Source of the DNA: Ischnura elegans | Taxonomy: Eukaryota; Arthropoda; Insecta; Odonata; Coenagrionidae | Assembly: GCF_921293095.1 (NCBI RefSeq) | Contig: NC_060259.1 | Coordinates: 43,753,812-43,817,811 of the forward strand | Direction: 5' to 3' | Length of the DNA: 64,000 nt | Part shown: positions 1 to 12,000 of the stretch, one piece after another | Position numbering within the stretch: position 1 is the stretch's first letter | How the letters are laid out: every line of letters starts with the position of its first letter | Made by a program: the position numbers and the translations under genes | The notes under the pieces: model-generated | What the model was told of the DNA's origin: nothing | The model's database searches: none | What the model saw: the letters and a program-made list of their open reading frames with translations, nothing else

Positions 1-54
1 TAATAAAATGAATGTGAATTATTATTATTTTTTTTTTGTTAACGGGCACAGGTC

Positions 55-186
55 TAGTAGTTGACACCAAGCGAAAACAAGAATATTTAGTAGTTGACAC
101 ATTTTATTTTCAGTAGTTGACATACTTTATAAAACTCTTTATTTCAATACACTCTTTATTTATTGACACTCTTTAGTAGTTTACAT
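55..186. repeat. Left cluster of TAGTTGACA subterminal repeats
   Basis: Four copies of TAGTAGTTGACAC-like sequence occur in 132 bp (55-67, 89-100, 111-123, and a TTTACA variant at 175-186), all in the same orientation. They mirror the reversed copies at 2377-2407. Confidence 0.8.
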
Positions 187-384
187 ATGTTTTAAATGAG
201 AAAAGGTTTAATAAATGAATTTTTGCCTACTTTGTATGAATACAGGGATGAAATGAATGATAAAAGTTGTAGAAAAATACAAAAATTGAATGTTAACGTA
301 TTACATAACTTAGGCTCATTCTCTGGGTTAATTAAGTTAAAAAAAATGAATATAAATTGTGCTAAGCTATCAGAATGCAAGAAG

Positions 385-1782
385 TTAATCCCATAAAAAT
401 TCAAGTTCCGGGACTGAGTAAACATTTCTCGTGGTACTCATTTTTAAAGGCTCGTCAATGTGGTATAATACAGTTTCCCATTCGTAGTCCAATTTATCCT
501 CTTTTTCTGGCCATTTCCAGAGTCTCCCAGATTTTTTCATAGCTGTAATAGTAGCAGCTGTTTCACAAACATCAGTTATAACCCCCGGAAATAACTCTTC
601 TTCATAAGAAAAAACTACATACTCCCCTACTTTCCTCTCTACTGGTTTTTTTATTGTTTTTCTCATGTATGTTTTCCTCATCGCTCTCATCTTTAAAATC
701 ACTGTCTGATGGCACCTCTTCTATGCCAGAGTTAGAGCTGTCTTTGTAATGAAGCACCCGCTTTGCAGTCCTTTTCTTATGCTGCCGAACTTTATCTTGT
801 TTCGCTCTTTCTTTTTCATCTTTTTTCCTTTGTCTCTCGGCAGCACGTTCCAGTTTTCTTTTTTCTAATTCTTCCTTTTTTGCCAACTTCTTTCTAAAAT
901 AATCTTGACACAGCTGTCCTGAGACAATGGCAGGCATTTTCTCCTTCATTGATCGTTTTTGTTTTGGTTCATTCTTGTCTTTCTGGAAAAAAAAGTGTCT
1001 TTTGAATGGGCTGGGGATTTCTGCAGATACTTTAGAAGTTCCAGCTTGACAAAGATCAGTATGATTAATACTATCTCTAGCAGGCTTATCGATACAAGTA
1101 AGGTTGTTCGTTCCAGATGGCATATTGTAATCATCAGTGGTATGATAAGTGGACTCATCGATAGCACTAGGAGTGAGTGTTGCAGATGACAGGTCCCCAT
1201 CCACAATGCTTAGGTTGTCTGGCTCATTAGTAGCACCAGATGCATTTAACAAATTACTTTCCAGTTCTAATTTTGTCTTCTGCCACAGTTCAAAGAGTGA
1301 AATATCTTTTTCCTCCAACTCTTTATTTGTATCCCTGTTACAAAATATTTTGAGCTTGCTTTCTGGAATACTCTCATTGAGAAATCGAAGTCCTTCTTTT
1401 AAAAATTGTCCACGTTCTTTGGCTTTTGTGACTTGATTATCACCTTCAATGTTTAATGGGAGAGTGATAGCTTCTGGGTTCCATGGAAACAATCCACATT
1501 TTCTAAAACCATTTTCCAGGATAGTCACTTGTAGCACATTGTCTATAACTTCTTTCAAAAGTTTTGGAAATTCTTTCTTCTTTAAGACTGGAGCCTCCAA
1601 ATTGGATAACCTCCATTCATGTACTTTCTTCTTCCAGTGCTCTTTAAGAGTCCTGAAAACCGAAACATCCATCGGTTGCAAGAGATGCGTCGCATTTGGG
1701 TACAGTGCAATGAGAATGATGCCATAGCTGCTTCCATTACCTCTTGAGTATAATTTCTAAAATTTCCCTTTGTTGGAGGCAT
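385..1782 (-). pseudogene. pogo/Tigger-type (DDE_1) transposase, internally deleted and frameshifted
   Basis: The relic starts at ATG 1782, just after an acceptor-like TTTTCAG. It opens with a pogo-type N-terminus (NYTQEVMEAAM), as in the helix-turn-helix that binds transposon ends. At about 1715-1725 it jumps, in another frame, to the end of the DDE domain: GIILIALYPNATHLLQPMDV, where the Asp in LQPMDV matches the family's last catalytic acid. The central region with the first two catalytic Asp residues is missing. A long Lys/Glu-rich tail runs to about 650. There a frame change, possibly in the T7 run at 646-652, leads into a final domain (VGEYVVFSYEEELFPGVITD) ending with the stop at 385. 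It cannot encode an active transposase. The family call is from recognised motifs. Confidence 0.75.
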
Positions 1783-1828
1783 CTGAAAATGAAAGAGGGA
1801 GTAATTCAGAAGTTGACACATTGTAACT

Positions 1829-1859
1829 CCAATAGTTGACACCCCCTGTCAACTATTGG
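1829..1859. repeat. Perfect inverted repeat of the transposon motif
   Basis: Two 13-bp arms, CCAATAGTTGACA and its exact reverse complement, flank a CCCCC spacer. They lie about 47 bp upstream of the transposase ATG, where paired binding sites could autoregulate transcription (inference). Confidence 0.85.
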
Positions 1860-1964
1860 ATACAATACTTTGAAAATGTTTTAGAGGTTATAATACACAG
1901 TTCAACAATGTAAGCAGTTAAATAACACTCAAATAAAGCAGAATTATTAAATTATATTACTCCT

Positions 1965-1993
1965 GAGTAGTTGACACACGGTGTCAACCACTC
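1965..1993. repeat. Second paired inverted motif
   Basis: GAGTAGTTGACAC and GTGTCAACCACTC face each other across a 3-bp spacer (one arm mismatch). This is the same motif pair as at 1829-1859, with a slightly different spacing. Confidence 0.8.
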
Positions 1994-2409
1994 AATACTA
2001 TGTCATCTAAAGTTTCAGTAGTTGACATGATGCCAAACAGCCATTTTTTTTTAATTTACAGGTTATTTTGAAAACTGTTTGTATACTTTAGAGTCTAAAA
2101 CAAAGTATTAAACATCTCCTTAATCAAAATTATAATTGGTGTTTAAATTTTCAATGCTTACCTTTTAGCTTGTTCTTAGCAAACTCCACAACGAAATCAC
2201 ATTAATCAATTGAAAAACATGGGCTGTTGTCATCAGATGATTGTGGTTAGACTGCTGTTAAAGATGGCGGTACAGTAGTTCACATACACACCACTAGAGA
2301 GCTACACTACACAGACAGAAAAATATTAATCATCTGGCACCTTTATTCCTCTTGTTATTGTATTTTTTTATTATAAGTGTCAACTACTAGTGCAGTGTCA
2401 ACTACTGGT

Positions 2410-2983
2410 GGTTTTACCTTACTACCCTTGGATGCATCGAACACCTACGGTTCAGTATGAGGCAGTGCCCCTAGCGGCGAATTTTGGAAAAGTTAGCAGG
2501 CTTGATGCATCAATGGAATGCAAGTGGTCGCTTGAATACCGGTACAGTAAATCATGGCCATCGCGCGTGCGCGCGAGGGGCGTCGAATTTTTGTAGCCCT
2601 TACACTGACGAAAGGTGAATAAAATCATCCCTCTATTCATTATCTGTAATTATTTACTGTATTAGATTGTCGAATAATCATTATTCAGGGACTGTTAAGT
2701 TGCCTCAATTAGTATTACCCCTAAGCTATTTCACGTAGTCAGCTTTCCAGTCTTGCGTTGCTTACTTGAGGCTATGCGATGGAAATATTTGATATTCCGA
2801 AATTATTTTAACTGTGGTTATTGCTGGTTTTCCTTAGGAACATGTTGCATCTGAATAATTTGGGGCGGTGATGAAGATATTTGCAACGTAATTGATTTTA
2901 CATTCAAGAGGGGAATTGGTGAGAATTTTGTTTCGCCCGTCGTGGATGAATGTGACGTTTAAAGTTACCATTTATTCCTCGTG
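2410..2983 (+). promoter_or_regulatory. Putative promoter and 5' UTR region of the Dok-7-like gene
   Basis: This interval separates the pogo-like element from the first coding exon. It contains a small CpG/GC-rich patch at about 2560-2583 (TCGCGCGTGCGCGCGAGGGG) in otherwise AT-rich DNA. An in-frame stop at 2960-2962 makes ATG 2984 the first usable start. No TATA box or initiator can be called confidently, and non-coding 5' exons further upstream cannot be excluded. Confidence 0.35.
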
Positions 2984-3040
2984 ATGGTGGATTGCAATGC
3001 TATAATTGAGGGAGCAGTGAAGATACGCGATGGAAAAAAG
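2984..3040 (+). CDS. Dok7: Dok-7-like exon 1 (start of PH domain)
   Basis: ATG 2984 follows an in-frame stop at 2960 and has G at +4. It encodes 19 residues, MVDCNAIIEGAVKIRDGKK, ending in phase 0 at the donor AAG|GTGAGG. The EGxVKxRDGKK string is the conserved beginning of the Dok-7 PH domain and continues directly into exon 2. Confidence 0.9.
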
Positions 3041-6000
3041 GTGAGGGAGTATCAACATTACAGCTAACGTGTTGTTCACTGTCGTGTATATAGTGCTTGT
3101 ATCATGTTAAACAACACAAGGGGTTTCCTTTGTCACACCCCCATGCATATGTCTAGTGTCTGCAACCTTTTATATGTCAACCTTAAAGCCTACTCTATCT
3201 TTTCAAGCTATTTTATGTGTATTTTTGACTTAGCTCGGGTTGGCAAGTAATTTAATGCCATTTCTTGTTGGTCCATGGGTACTAACATCTCCTGTTTACA
3301 ATTCTTTCAGTGGAAGTCACGGTGGTGTCTAATGACCAAACTCTCCCCTGTTGCCGGTAAGAATAATTAGCATAACTGTAACCTATCTGGAAGGTAAACT
3401 ATCTCATGGCCATCAATGGTTATGCATTATAAATAAGACAGATCCAGTAATTTGAATTGGTTATCCATTCTTATGTACGATGATGATCTCTAGGTCGTAC
3501 AACTGCCTATATTTGGTTTATTGTTGCTATAAAACTTAGTGGCCGTCAGTCCACGCGTTTTAATTCTCTCGTGGTTGGGATAAAACTCGATCGGCATAAG
3601 CTGTGTTTTTAATCATGAACTTAGCGGTATTATATTTATGCGTTGGTTAGGAATAGTCTTTAGTGTATTTTAATTGTGGATTGTGTGTACTCGAAACCAT
3701 TGGTTGATAATCATGTGCGCGCATGCAGATCTTCTAAATTTTCTGGGACCTTTAGGTGTTTTATAATCGATAGGAACGTGATTAATCTTTTCTCTTATAT
3801 TTCCGGATAAAATTTTGGAGTTTCAAATAGCCTTCTTGATTGTTGAGGGACCGTAATGAAGAAAATAGTTATATGGGCTCCATATCTCTGCGTAACTCTT
3901 TACTTAAAACTCAGTAGCATCATGTAGGTTGACAGTAGCAGTATTATGATAGTTATTCAGTCCCAATTTTGATGAGAAGACAGTTCCATGCTTATTTTTC
4001 ATTAAGTCCTATGAAATTTTTCTGAGAAAAGGGTTGTCACCTGCCGTTGTAATTTAGTTTGCTGATCTGCCTTTTTTTAGCATTTGTTAGTATCGTAGCA
4101 TTTAGTGATAGATGGGAAAGTTTGCAGTGAACACCAATGTCCTTTGAAATCTGAAACTTGGTACAGAGTGAAATTATTTTTCTGGGTACTGCTCGTAGTA
4201 GTGAAAGTTATTGAAAAGTAGTTTTTGTTATTTTCATTTATAACAACGACTAAATACCTTTAAAATATTGCCTGAAGGCTTTATAATGGTGCATAATGGA
4301 TCCAGCAAGGTTGGATGTATCAAATGTACTTAACATCATAGCTTGTTGATTATTGATTTTGTTTCATCTTTATTCCAAGGCTCTAAAAAAGGATCTTGTT
4401 TCCTGCATTTAAAATAGGTAACTCAATAGACTTGTGGCTGGGACAGCAGCTGCTTACGAGATAGATAGTGTGCATTGGAGTGATTTGACTCCTGAAGTTT
4501 CATCTAATATTTATTAAAGTCCTTAATGTTAATGGAAAAACAATATTCCTCTACCTATTCATTCCACAAAATATCTCTCTTATTTGATTTTTACCGTTTT
4601 ATGTGGAAATAAAGTGAATTTCTTGAATAATGTTGTGCATCCCTCTGAAAGATACCCGTTCTCAATTTCTCAAGCTATCTGAGCATGTTGCCTCTTAGGC
4701 CATAATGGCTCCCACTAAATTCATGTAAAAGACTGTGTAATTTTCTGTGTTCGCTCATCGCAGTTTTTTAAAAACGGCCACTTTCCCATTGCCAAAGTAT
4801 AGGGTGGCAATCCATGATAGTGAATGAATGTGGATTCCATTTATAAAACGAATACCAGTATATTCATTGGCACAATGGGAGTGTTTTTATGTAATATTTT
4901 GTTACCATACTATTTATAACTAATAACTTCAGGCTTTACTTGTGTACTTTTTGTATAAATATATGATGCATGCAAGATCAGTCACCTGACGATGTAACCA
5001 AGTTACGAAACCCGGGTCGTGCCCATAATTATATAACAGTGAACCTTACAAAGTTTTATTTTCTTACTTCCATACTATTTAAATTACTATTTATAAGATT
5101 GGTGGATATATTTTTTTTAAATATGTAAGCTAACTATCAGCACAACCAACACTCTTTTCCATTACCAATTTGCAGGCAAAATAGCAATGACAAGGAGATC
5201 TATTGCGTCATTTTTATGCCCAGATAATTAACACTTGTGAATACTGTGCATGTTCGTTGAAGATGTGATGTGAGTTTTTAATTCAGCAAACAAAAAGCTT
5301 TTTTGGCCAAATGGTGTTTGAGGAAAAATTAACACAGAGGTCATTTCCCTCAGAAATACCAGTTGTATGAATTTTTAAATACCCAAATATTAGTAACTAC
5401 AATTGACTCCCAGGGATTTAACTTGAATAATCAGTGTTTACTGGACTTGGCAAAAGATTACTACTTGAAGCAGGCATTTAAGAAGTAATCAAACCTTGAC
5501 TGCTTAGTGGGGTCAGTGTCACAATTAACTATGTCATAACAGAATGTATTTGAAATTTATTCATGCCCATTAGCAATAATATAGGCTCCTTGATTGCCTC
5601 TCAGGTGGAGACTTCATCAATTAGTGGAATATTTCTCGTAGTTAAGGTTTAATTGTTAAAATATTAGTTGGATAAAAATTTTAATCTTTCACTGGGATAT
5701 TTCTTGCCCTAAGCCCCAGTGCAAATGATTTACTTTTTAATCCTTTTGTTAGAATTAGTAGTAATTGATGGTAATGCATGCTCATATCTTTCTCAATGCA
5801 ATGTTTTAATATATTTTAAGTAGCCATAATATGTTGTTTTTGTGAGAGGGCATTTCATGGCTGCGTACCTAAAATTTTATTCGGGCCATTATGTTGGTTT
5901 CTGGTTCTTCCCTGTCTTTAGTTGTGATTGGTCGATTCCAAAATTTTAGCAATCCTGGTTCCAGTTCTGACATTTCAGTTGATTCTTATGCCTCAGGCTC

Positions 6001-9000
6001 CAAGAAAAATATCATTAAATTCCAAGCAACAAGACAACCACATTAATTCCACACATTCCACTCAACGATTCCACAGTATCGACATTACAATGCTTAGTAG
6101 AAGTTAACGACAATGTTGTGAACCTAGAAAACTTGTACTTGAATGTCTCTATGGGACTACGGCATGGAAGTAAAGGTCACTAAGCTGCTTCGAATATGTT
6201 TTTTTTTTACAATTACGTGGCTCGAAAATTCAAATGACTGTTGGAAGTACGGTAGTGTTTGTGGTTTGAAGCACTAATGGAATCAATTTTTCACCGTGGT
6301 AAATACTTACTTTTGATTCCAATTCTTAGCATAGAATTGAATAATTGTATTGACCCATCGCTAATTTTCACATTACAATGCAAATGTGGTAATAAACTTA
6401 CCAAAGCGTGTGGGCTACTTGTCACCAAAATCTTCATCTCAAAATTTCATCAGATATTTTTTAATTGTATGAGGTGATTTTTGAGAAAAAAAGGAAGAGG
6501 AATAACTTATTTTTGTTTTCATTTTGCATCTTCTATTGTGTTACGATCAAATAAAGTTCTTTTGTATTATAATGTTTATGTTTTTGTATTATTCTGTTTT
6601 TTATGTGTGTGTTTTCAATTAAAATGAAAACTGGATATCCAATTCTGTGGCCTTCATATAACAGATTTTTTGAATGTGCTACTCAAAATATTTTGCTCAT
6701 TTCTGTGGTTGCACACTAAGTCTACATTTATATGGAATGGGAAATGTTTGGAGTATCACTGAAAACAGAGAAAACACTATATTAAAGGGCTGTAAATTTT
6801 ATTTAATTTCAATTGATGAATTAAACAGACTAGATTACAGAGGTAATCTTACAAATATCCTGTCATTACATCAAGTTCATGAGTTTATTTTAATTTACTT
6901 CTGACTTGTAGAATGTCTTCTTTTAAAGAACTTCTCTTTTGCATCATGATGTTCTGAAGAGGTTTTGAGCATTATTGTGTAAATCTGGGCTAAGTTTTGC
7001 CTCCAGTATCACAAGTAGAAATCATATCGGTGTGCAATAAAATCATTTTTTCTGATAGCCTGTCGTTCTTGGGCCAAAATGTAACTTGAAAAATTCTATC
7101 TGGTTGCAGCGTGTTCCTCTTTTCACCTTATTAGTTTGAAACTAAATACCCCCAGCTTGATAGAAATGCATGTCATGGTGTCATTCCCTATGATGTCTGG
7201 GGAGTATCACCTTCACCGCTTTCTTGAATATAAATTTAAACGCTGAGCCTATCCTTACAGGCTCTGGGAAAATGCTCGACTCGGTGCCTGACGTGCTAAT
7301 ATGTGCATGCAAATTTGAAGGGTGAATTAGAATTAAATTCAGCAGTGAAGAGCGACTGAGAATTTAAATCCAACAGATACAGGTTAAGGAGGTTGGAAGT
7401 AGAGATGAACAGTCATTGAATCATGGAACCTCGTCATAGTGTAAGAGAAAAGTTGTGAAAGAGGAAAGATACAGGGAATTTGTGGTGGATGAATAAATAG
7501 AATGTTTCAAACAAATTAAACATGGATTATCTAATGTGCCAACATTCAGGTGACTAGTGTAAATTGCTCCCAGAACAGGCAAGCTTGTGGTGTTCCATCT
7601 CCTGGTAGCAAGGTGAAATATCGGCATATTTGAATTTCCTTCGTCTTGAATTTGGCCTAAATATATTCATTCAGGATACCATTTTTCCCTTTGTATGTTC
7701 TGGTGAATGTGCCAATTGGCTGTGAAAAGTTCACCATGTAAAGTGACTTTTCTGGATGATAAACATTTAAGTGAACATAAGCTGACAAAATAGTCATAAA
7801 ATGTTTTGATATTTCTCAGGTTTACCAGACCGCAGGAATAACTGTGTGCTTCAGAGCATACATTTTAGAACCTCTGTAAAGTGCCCCTCTTAGTATTAGC
7901 TTGTGTATAGTATATCAACTAGTGAAGGGAGAAGCAAGAAAGAAATTATCAGCAAAATAGCCAAGGCAAAGAGAGCATTCCACCAAAAGAAAGACTTGCT
8001 TTAAGCGGGAAACTTAAATATGGAAGTAAAGAAACAATTTATAAGGACCTACATTTGTAGTATGCTCCTATACGGAGTGAGGCATGAACGATGATTCTCT
8101 GTTGTATCTATTCCTCTTGAGGGTTGTCATGAGAAATGATCCTGAAAAGGACAGCGCAAGTAGAGAAACGCAACAGGACACTAGACAAGGAGAAGCAGCC
8201 AAATGAAAAGCCAGAAACATACGCTACCATCCCGTATGTCACCGGCACAAGTGAAAAGATCTCTAAAATCCTAAAGAAGAAGAATATCGTCACGAGATTC
8301 AAAGTCGTGACAAAAATAAACCAGATGATTCCAAAACCGAAAGACAAGATTCCAAATAATCTCAACGAAGGGGTATACCGCATACCATGCTCATGCGGTA
8401 AATCATACATTGGTGAAACATGCAGATCCATGATGATCCGCCTGCAGGAGCACAAGAGGGCCACACAGAACAAGAAATTCGACCTCTCAGCAGTTGCCGA
8501 GCATGCGTGGAGTGAGCCTGGGCATAATATAATATTTGACGAAGCGAAAATCATCGCAAAAGAAAAGAGGCATTACCCCAGGCTGATAAGGGAGGCAATA
8601 GAGATCATCAAAACGCCCAAAAATTTCATTAGAGAAGACGGATACAATATAACCAAAGCCTGGAAGAGAGTGTTTAGAAATCCAACCAATCACGGTGCAA
8701 CAGCAAGGGTAACCGGCCAACAACACCGCGGCCGCCAGGAGGGAGAGCTATATATACGCAGCAAAAACACCGAAAGCACCACTTCGACCTGAAGACGCCT
8801 GGTGGAATCCTGGCGAAACTGTCGTCACCTCTGACCACGAAACGCGGCGATAACCCGAAAAATGGAGAAATCCATCAATCCTAAGATTGTTGACCCGTGA
8901 TGATGATGAGATGTCTTCTTCCATTATTCACTGTTAGTCAGTGGCGGCGCGTGCGTATACGCATGTTAGCAAGTGCACACCCAAAGATGAATGAATTATA

Positions 9001-12000
9001 AAAGAAAACTATTCCTTTGCATCGAGGAGTATAAAAATCCTGTCTGCATATGCAAGAAACATGAGCCTCCGAACGCTACAACTGCCTCCTTTTCGAATTC
9101 ACCGCTCTACAAGTGTGCGATCCCGTGGCATCGTGCCGGGCGCATTTTCGGTCTGTGTGATCGCTTGAGGGTGCTCTGGCAGGACGAGGTAAGCGGGGGG
9201 GTATGTGCTGTTCAAATGGGTGATGGGAGCAGACTCAAAACGATGCGAATGCGCACGCGCATATTTTTGGTGACCGACTCGCAGGTAGTGTAGTGGTGTA
9301 GCAGCCACCTACACTACCTGCGCCCAGGATCCTAGTCCGTCAACAGAGTCATCTGTATGGTCGTTTTCTACACTACTTCCTCATAGGGTGTAAGGAAAGG
9401 AGAATGAATTTCACCTACCGTCACTTGTAAAGGCGTGTTTAGAATAATTATTTTCATGCATGCTAATATTATTTCTGTTCATGCAATTTTAAGGGTAGAA
9501 TATACCAGTGATATGTTTTGCTTGTCATGTATTCTACGACGAAATATGATGCTCATGGATTAGTATTAACGTAATATAATTAAAGCATCCTATATCTGCT
9601 CTAATGCACACCCTAGATATATTACCACCAGCCGCCACTGCTGTTAGTGCAAAAAACGAATGAAAAGCGCAGGAAAAAGAGGAGTGCGACACTGTCCATT
9701 CCAAAGTTTCTCGCCAATTTTCCCATTGATATTATCAGGTTGTATCTTAATTTTTTCCATGACGAGATCACTATTGATACATAGGTACTGGAGTCTCACG
9801 CTAAGTGCTCCCAGTGTATAATAGTTAACTAGGATATTAGTTAATTGCTAATTATTTCTATAAACCAGCCATTTCTTACCTATCAGTCATTGATTTATAA
9901 AAATTATTCTTTAGAACACTTTTTATGCAAGATTGACTGCAGTCTTTTTTTCTATTTAGCTGAATGAGGTTGTGCTGTTACTTGAATTTTTTTATTGGGT
10001 ATTAGCATATGGATGAATTTCCAAAAAATTCATAAGCATTTCCTCTTTTGATTTTTTACTAATGTGTTTGAGACCGTTGACTGTATGAGTTGTGATGATA
10101 GTCGTTCACTTATTGTGATTCCTTCTATTTTCATCACCATCATCAACATTTCCTTATTTTGTGATTTTTTACTTGGATTGTGTTTTCTTCTAGATTGTTT
10201 GCATCTTCAGCTCTACCGAGATAGTAAAGATCGATGGAAACTAGGCCAGGCAAAGACATCCCTTTCTCTCCAGCACTTCCTGGGAATTGAAACAGGTGAA
10301 GTGTTTTAAGCATTATTTAGCAAATTACACCAGCCACTTTTTATCATGTTTAATAGGTGCTTTAAGCTTATAGTCTTTATCAATTCTTCTACAGCACTTG
10401 GTATGCTTGAATACTTGAAATAAGAGCATTTGATAGATTTTTCATGCTTATGTTAGTAAAAGATGTTTCTATTGAAAGTGAAAGAAGTTTTCTCTGGCAT
10501 GTCTTGGTGGAGCTTGCTAATCATTGTAAATGAAAAGCTATGACTTTGTAATTACACATAATTTATTGAAGAGAGGATTGATACGAAAAATCTTGCCAAG
10601 GAAAGAGGTGTTGAAAGAAAGGGTATTTTCATTTATTCCTCATGATTGACATCCAAGTGTTGACATTGTATGATAAGGTTCTGGTTTATAAGTGGAAGAC
10701 ATCACTTGGCCTGCACAATAGTCAGTAAACATGTATAAGCTGTTCTCCATCAAGAAAGGCTTTTTTCCGTGTAAAAAAAATCTCACTTTTCGTGAAGGCC
10801 TATTGAAATGAGTCCAGCTTATAATGAAGTTGGCTCATGACAAGGTATACTTTCATCCTTTCCTAAGATGATGCGTATAAAACATTATGGCAATGTCATG
10901 TTCGCTTTAATACGCTGACAACTCTAACATTATCCAATTATTTTCACCCACAAATGCTTGATGAGAAATCTATCATGTACACCAGAACTCCTCTTCTCAG
11001 ACTAGAAGAGAAAAACACCCAAACTGCCATAGGCTGGGCTAAACCTACCCCTGTAATGTGCTGGGCAACTCCCTCCCCGATTCCAGCATTGACCCTTCCA
11101 TATAATTTCTTTGAAACCATTGTCAGTATGATCAGTGGCCCAACCCTAGTTCTGTGTTACCTAAGTGCACAATTGTATAGACATACCTAAGTGGCGATTC
11201 CAGAGAGGGTCTCGGGGGCTATAGCCCCCTCTTTGGCTATCCTATTTCCACTAGATGAAATGGTAATTTTGTCCTAAACCCCCCCCCCCCCCCCGTCCCT
11301 TTCCTGTATCCAGTGCTGATAGACGGTCTTGTGATATTGATCACTATGGAATGTGATAAAAGATGAAAAAAAAGTGTTTAGATGTCATTTAAATTTAAAT
11401 ACCAAATGAGTAATGTTTGTGGACATGGATGATGAGATGAATAAGACTAATGACTGAAAAAAGTATGAGATTTTACTCAGTACCTCAAGGAGAGTAAAAA
11501 TTGAGAGAAAATAGAAGAATGCAGTGAATGTGTGACTTTTGGAATTGAAGCTGCTCTGAACATGTGGATCTAGGCAATCATGTGCTTAAGTTGCCCCTAG
11601 TAAAAAAAATCTGAACATTCAAAATCCCCCTTTCCATTTCCTATCTGAAGTTTTGAGCAGTTAACCCGTTATAAAGATGATAATTCATTGTTAACATCAA
11701 AATATAATGATATTTCTGGGTAGGTAACTCCCAAGAAATATGGTGAACCATTGGGTAAATGAAGCTGCCTCATATTTTGTTCAGTCTGCAAATCAGGATA
11801 AAGTTTTTGTTTATTTTTTGTAAGCAAATGGCTCCGTGTAAGTATGCTATCCTCCACATTCTATTTTCTCTCATATGTTCTGAATTGATGATTGATTTCT
11901 TGTTTGAGTAAGTGAATTTAAATCAAAGGGTGTGCTGTGATCAGCCTTCTATCTGTCCTTATGATTGCTAATGTGGTTATTTAATGTATACCTATATCAT

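Larger units (their letters stand above)
55..2407 (-). mobile_element. Internally deleted pogo-like DNA transposon with iterated subterminal repeats
   Basis: The unit is defined by a transposase relic read on the minus strand and by repeated copies of a motif close to AGTAGTTGACAC at both ends. Left copies are near 55-67, 89-100 and 111-123, with a variant at 175-186. Right copies, mostly in the opposite orientation, are near 2377-2389 and 2396-2407. More copies lie just upstream of the transposase start (about 1810-2028, variant at 2273). Such arrays of subterminal sites are typical transposase binding sites. Exact ends and a TA target duplication are not clear, so the boundaries are approximate. 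It lies immediately upstream of the Dok-7-like gene on the opposite strand. Confidence 0.72.

Noticed and set aside
11279-11294. Run of 16 C.
   Set aside because: Simple homopolymer, possibly inside an eroded MITE, with length uncertain from sequencing.
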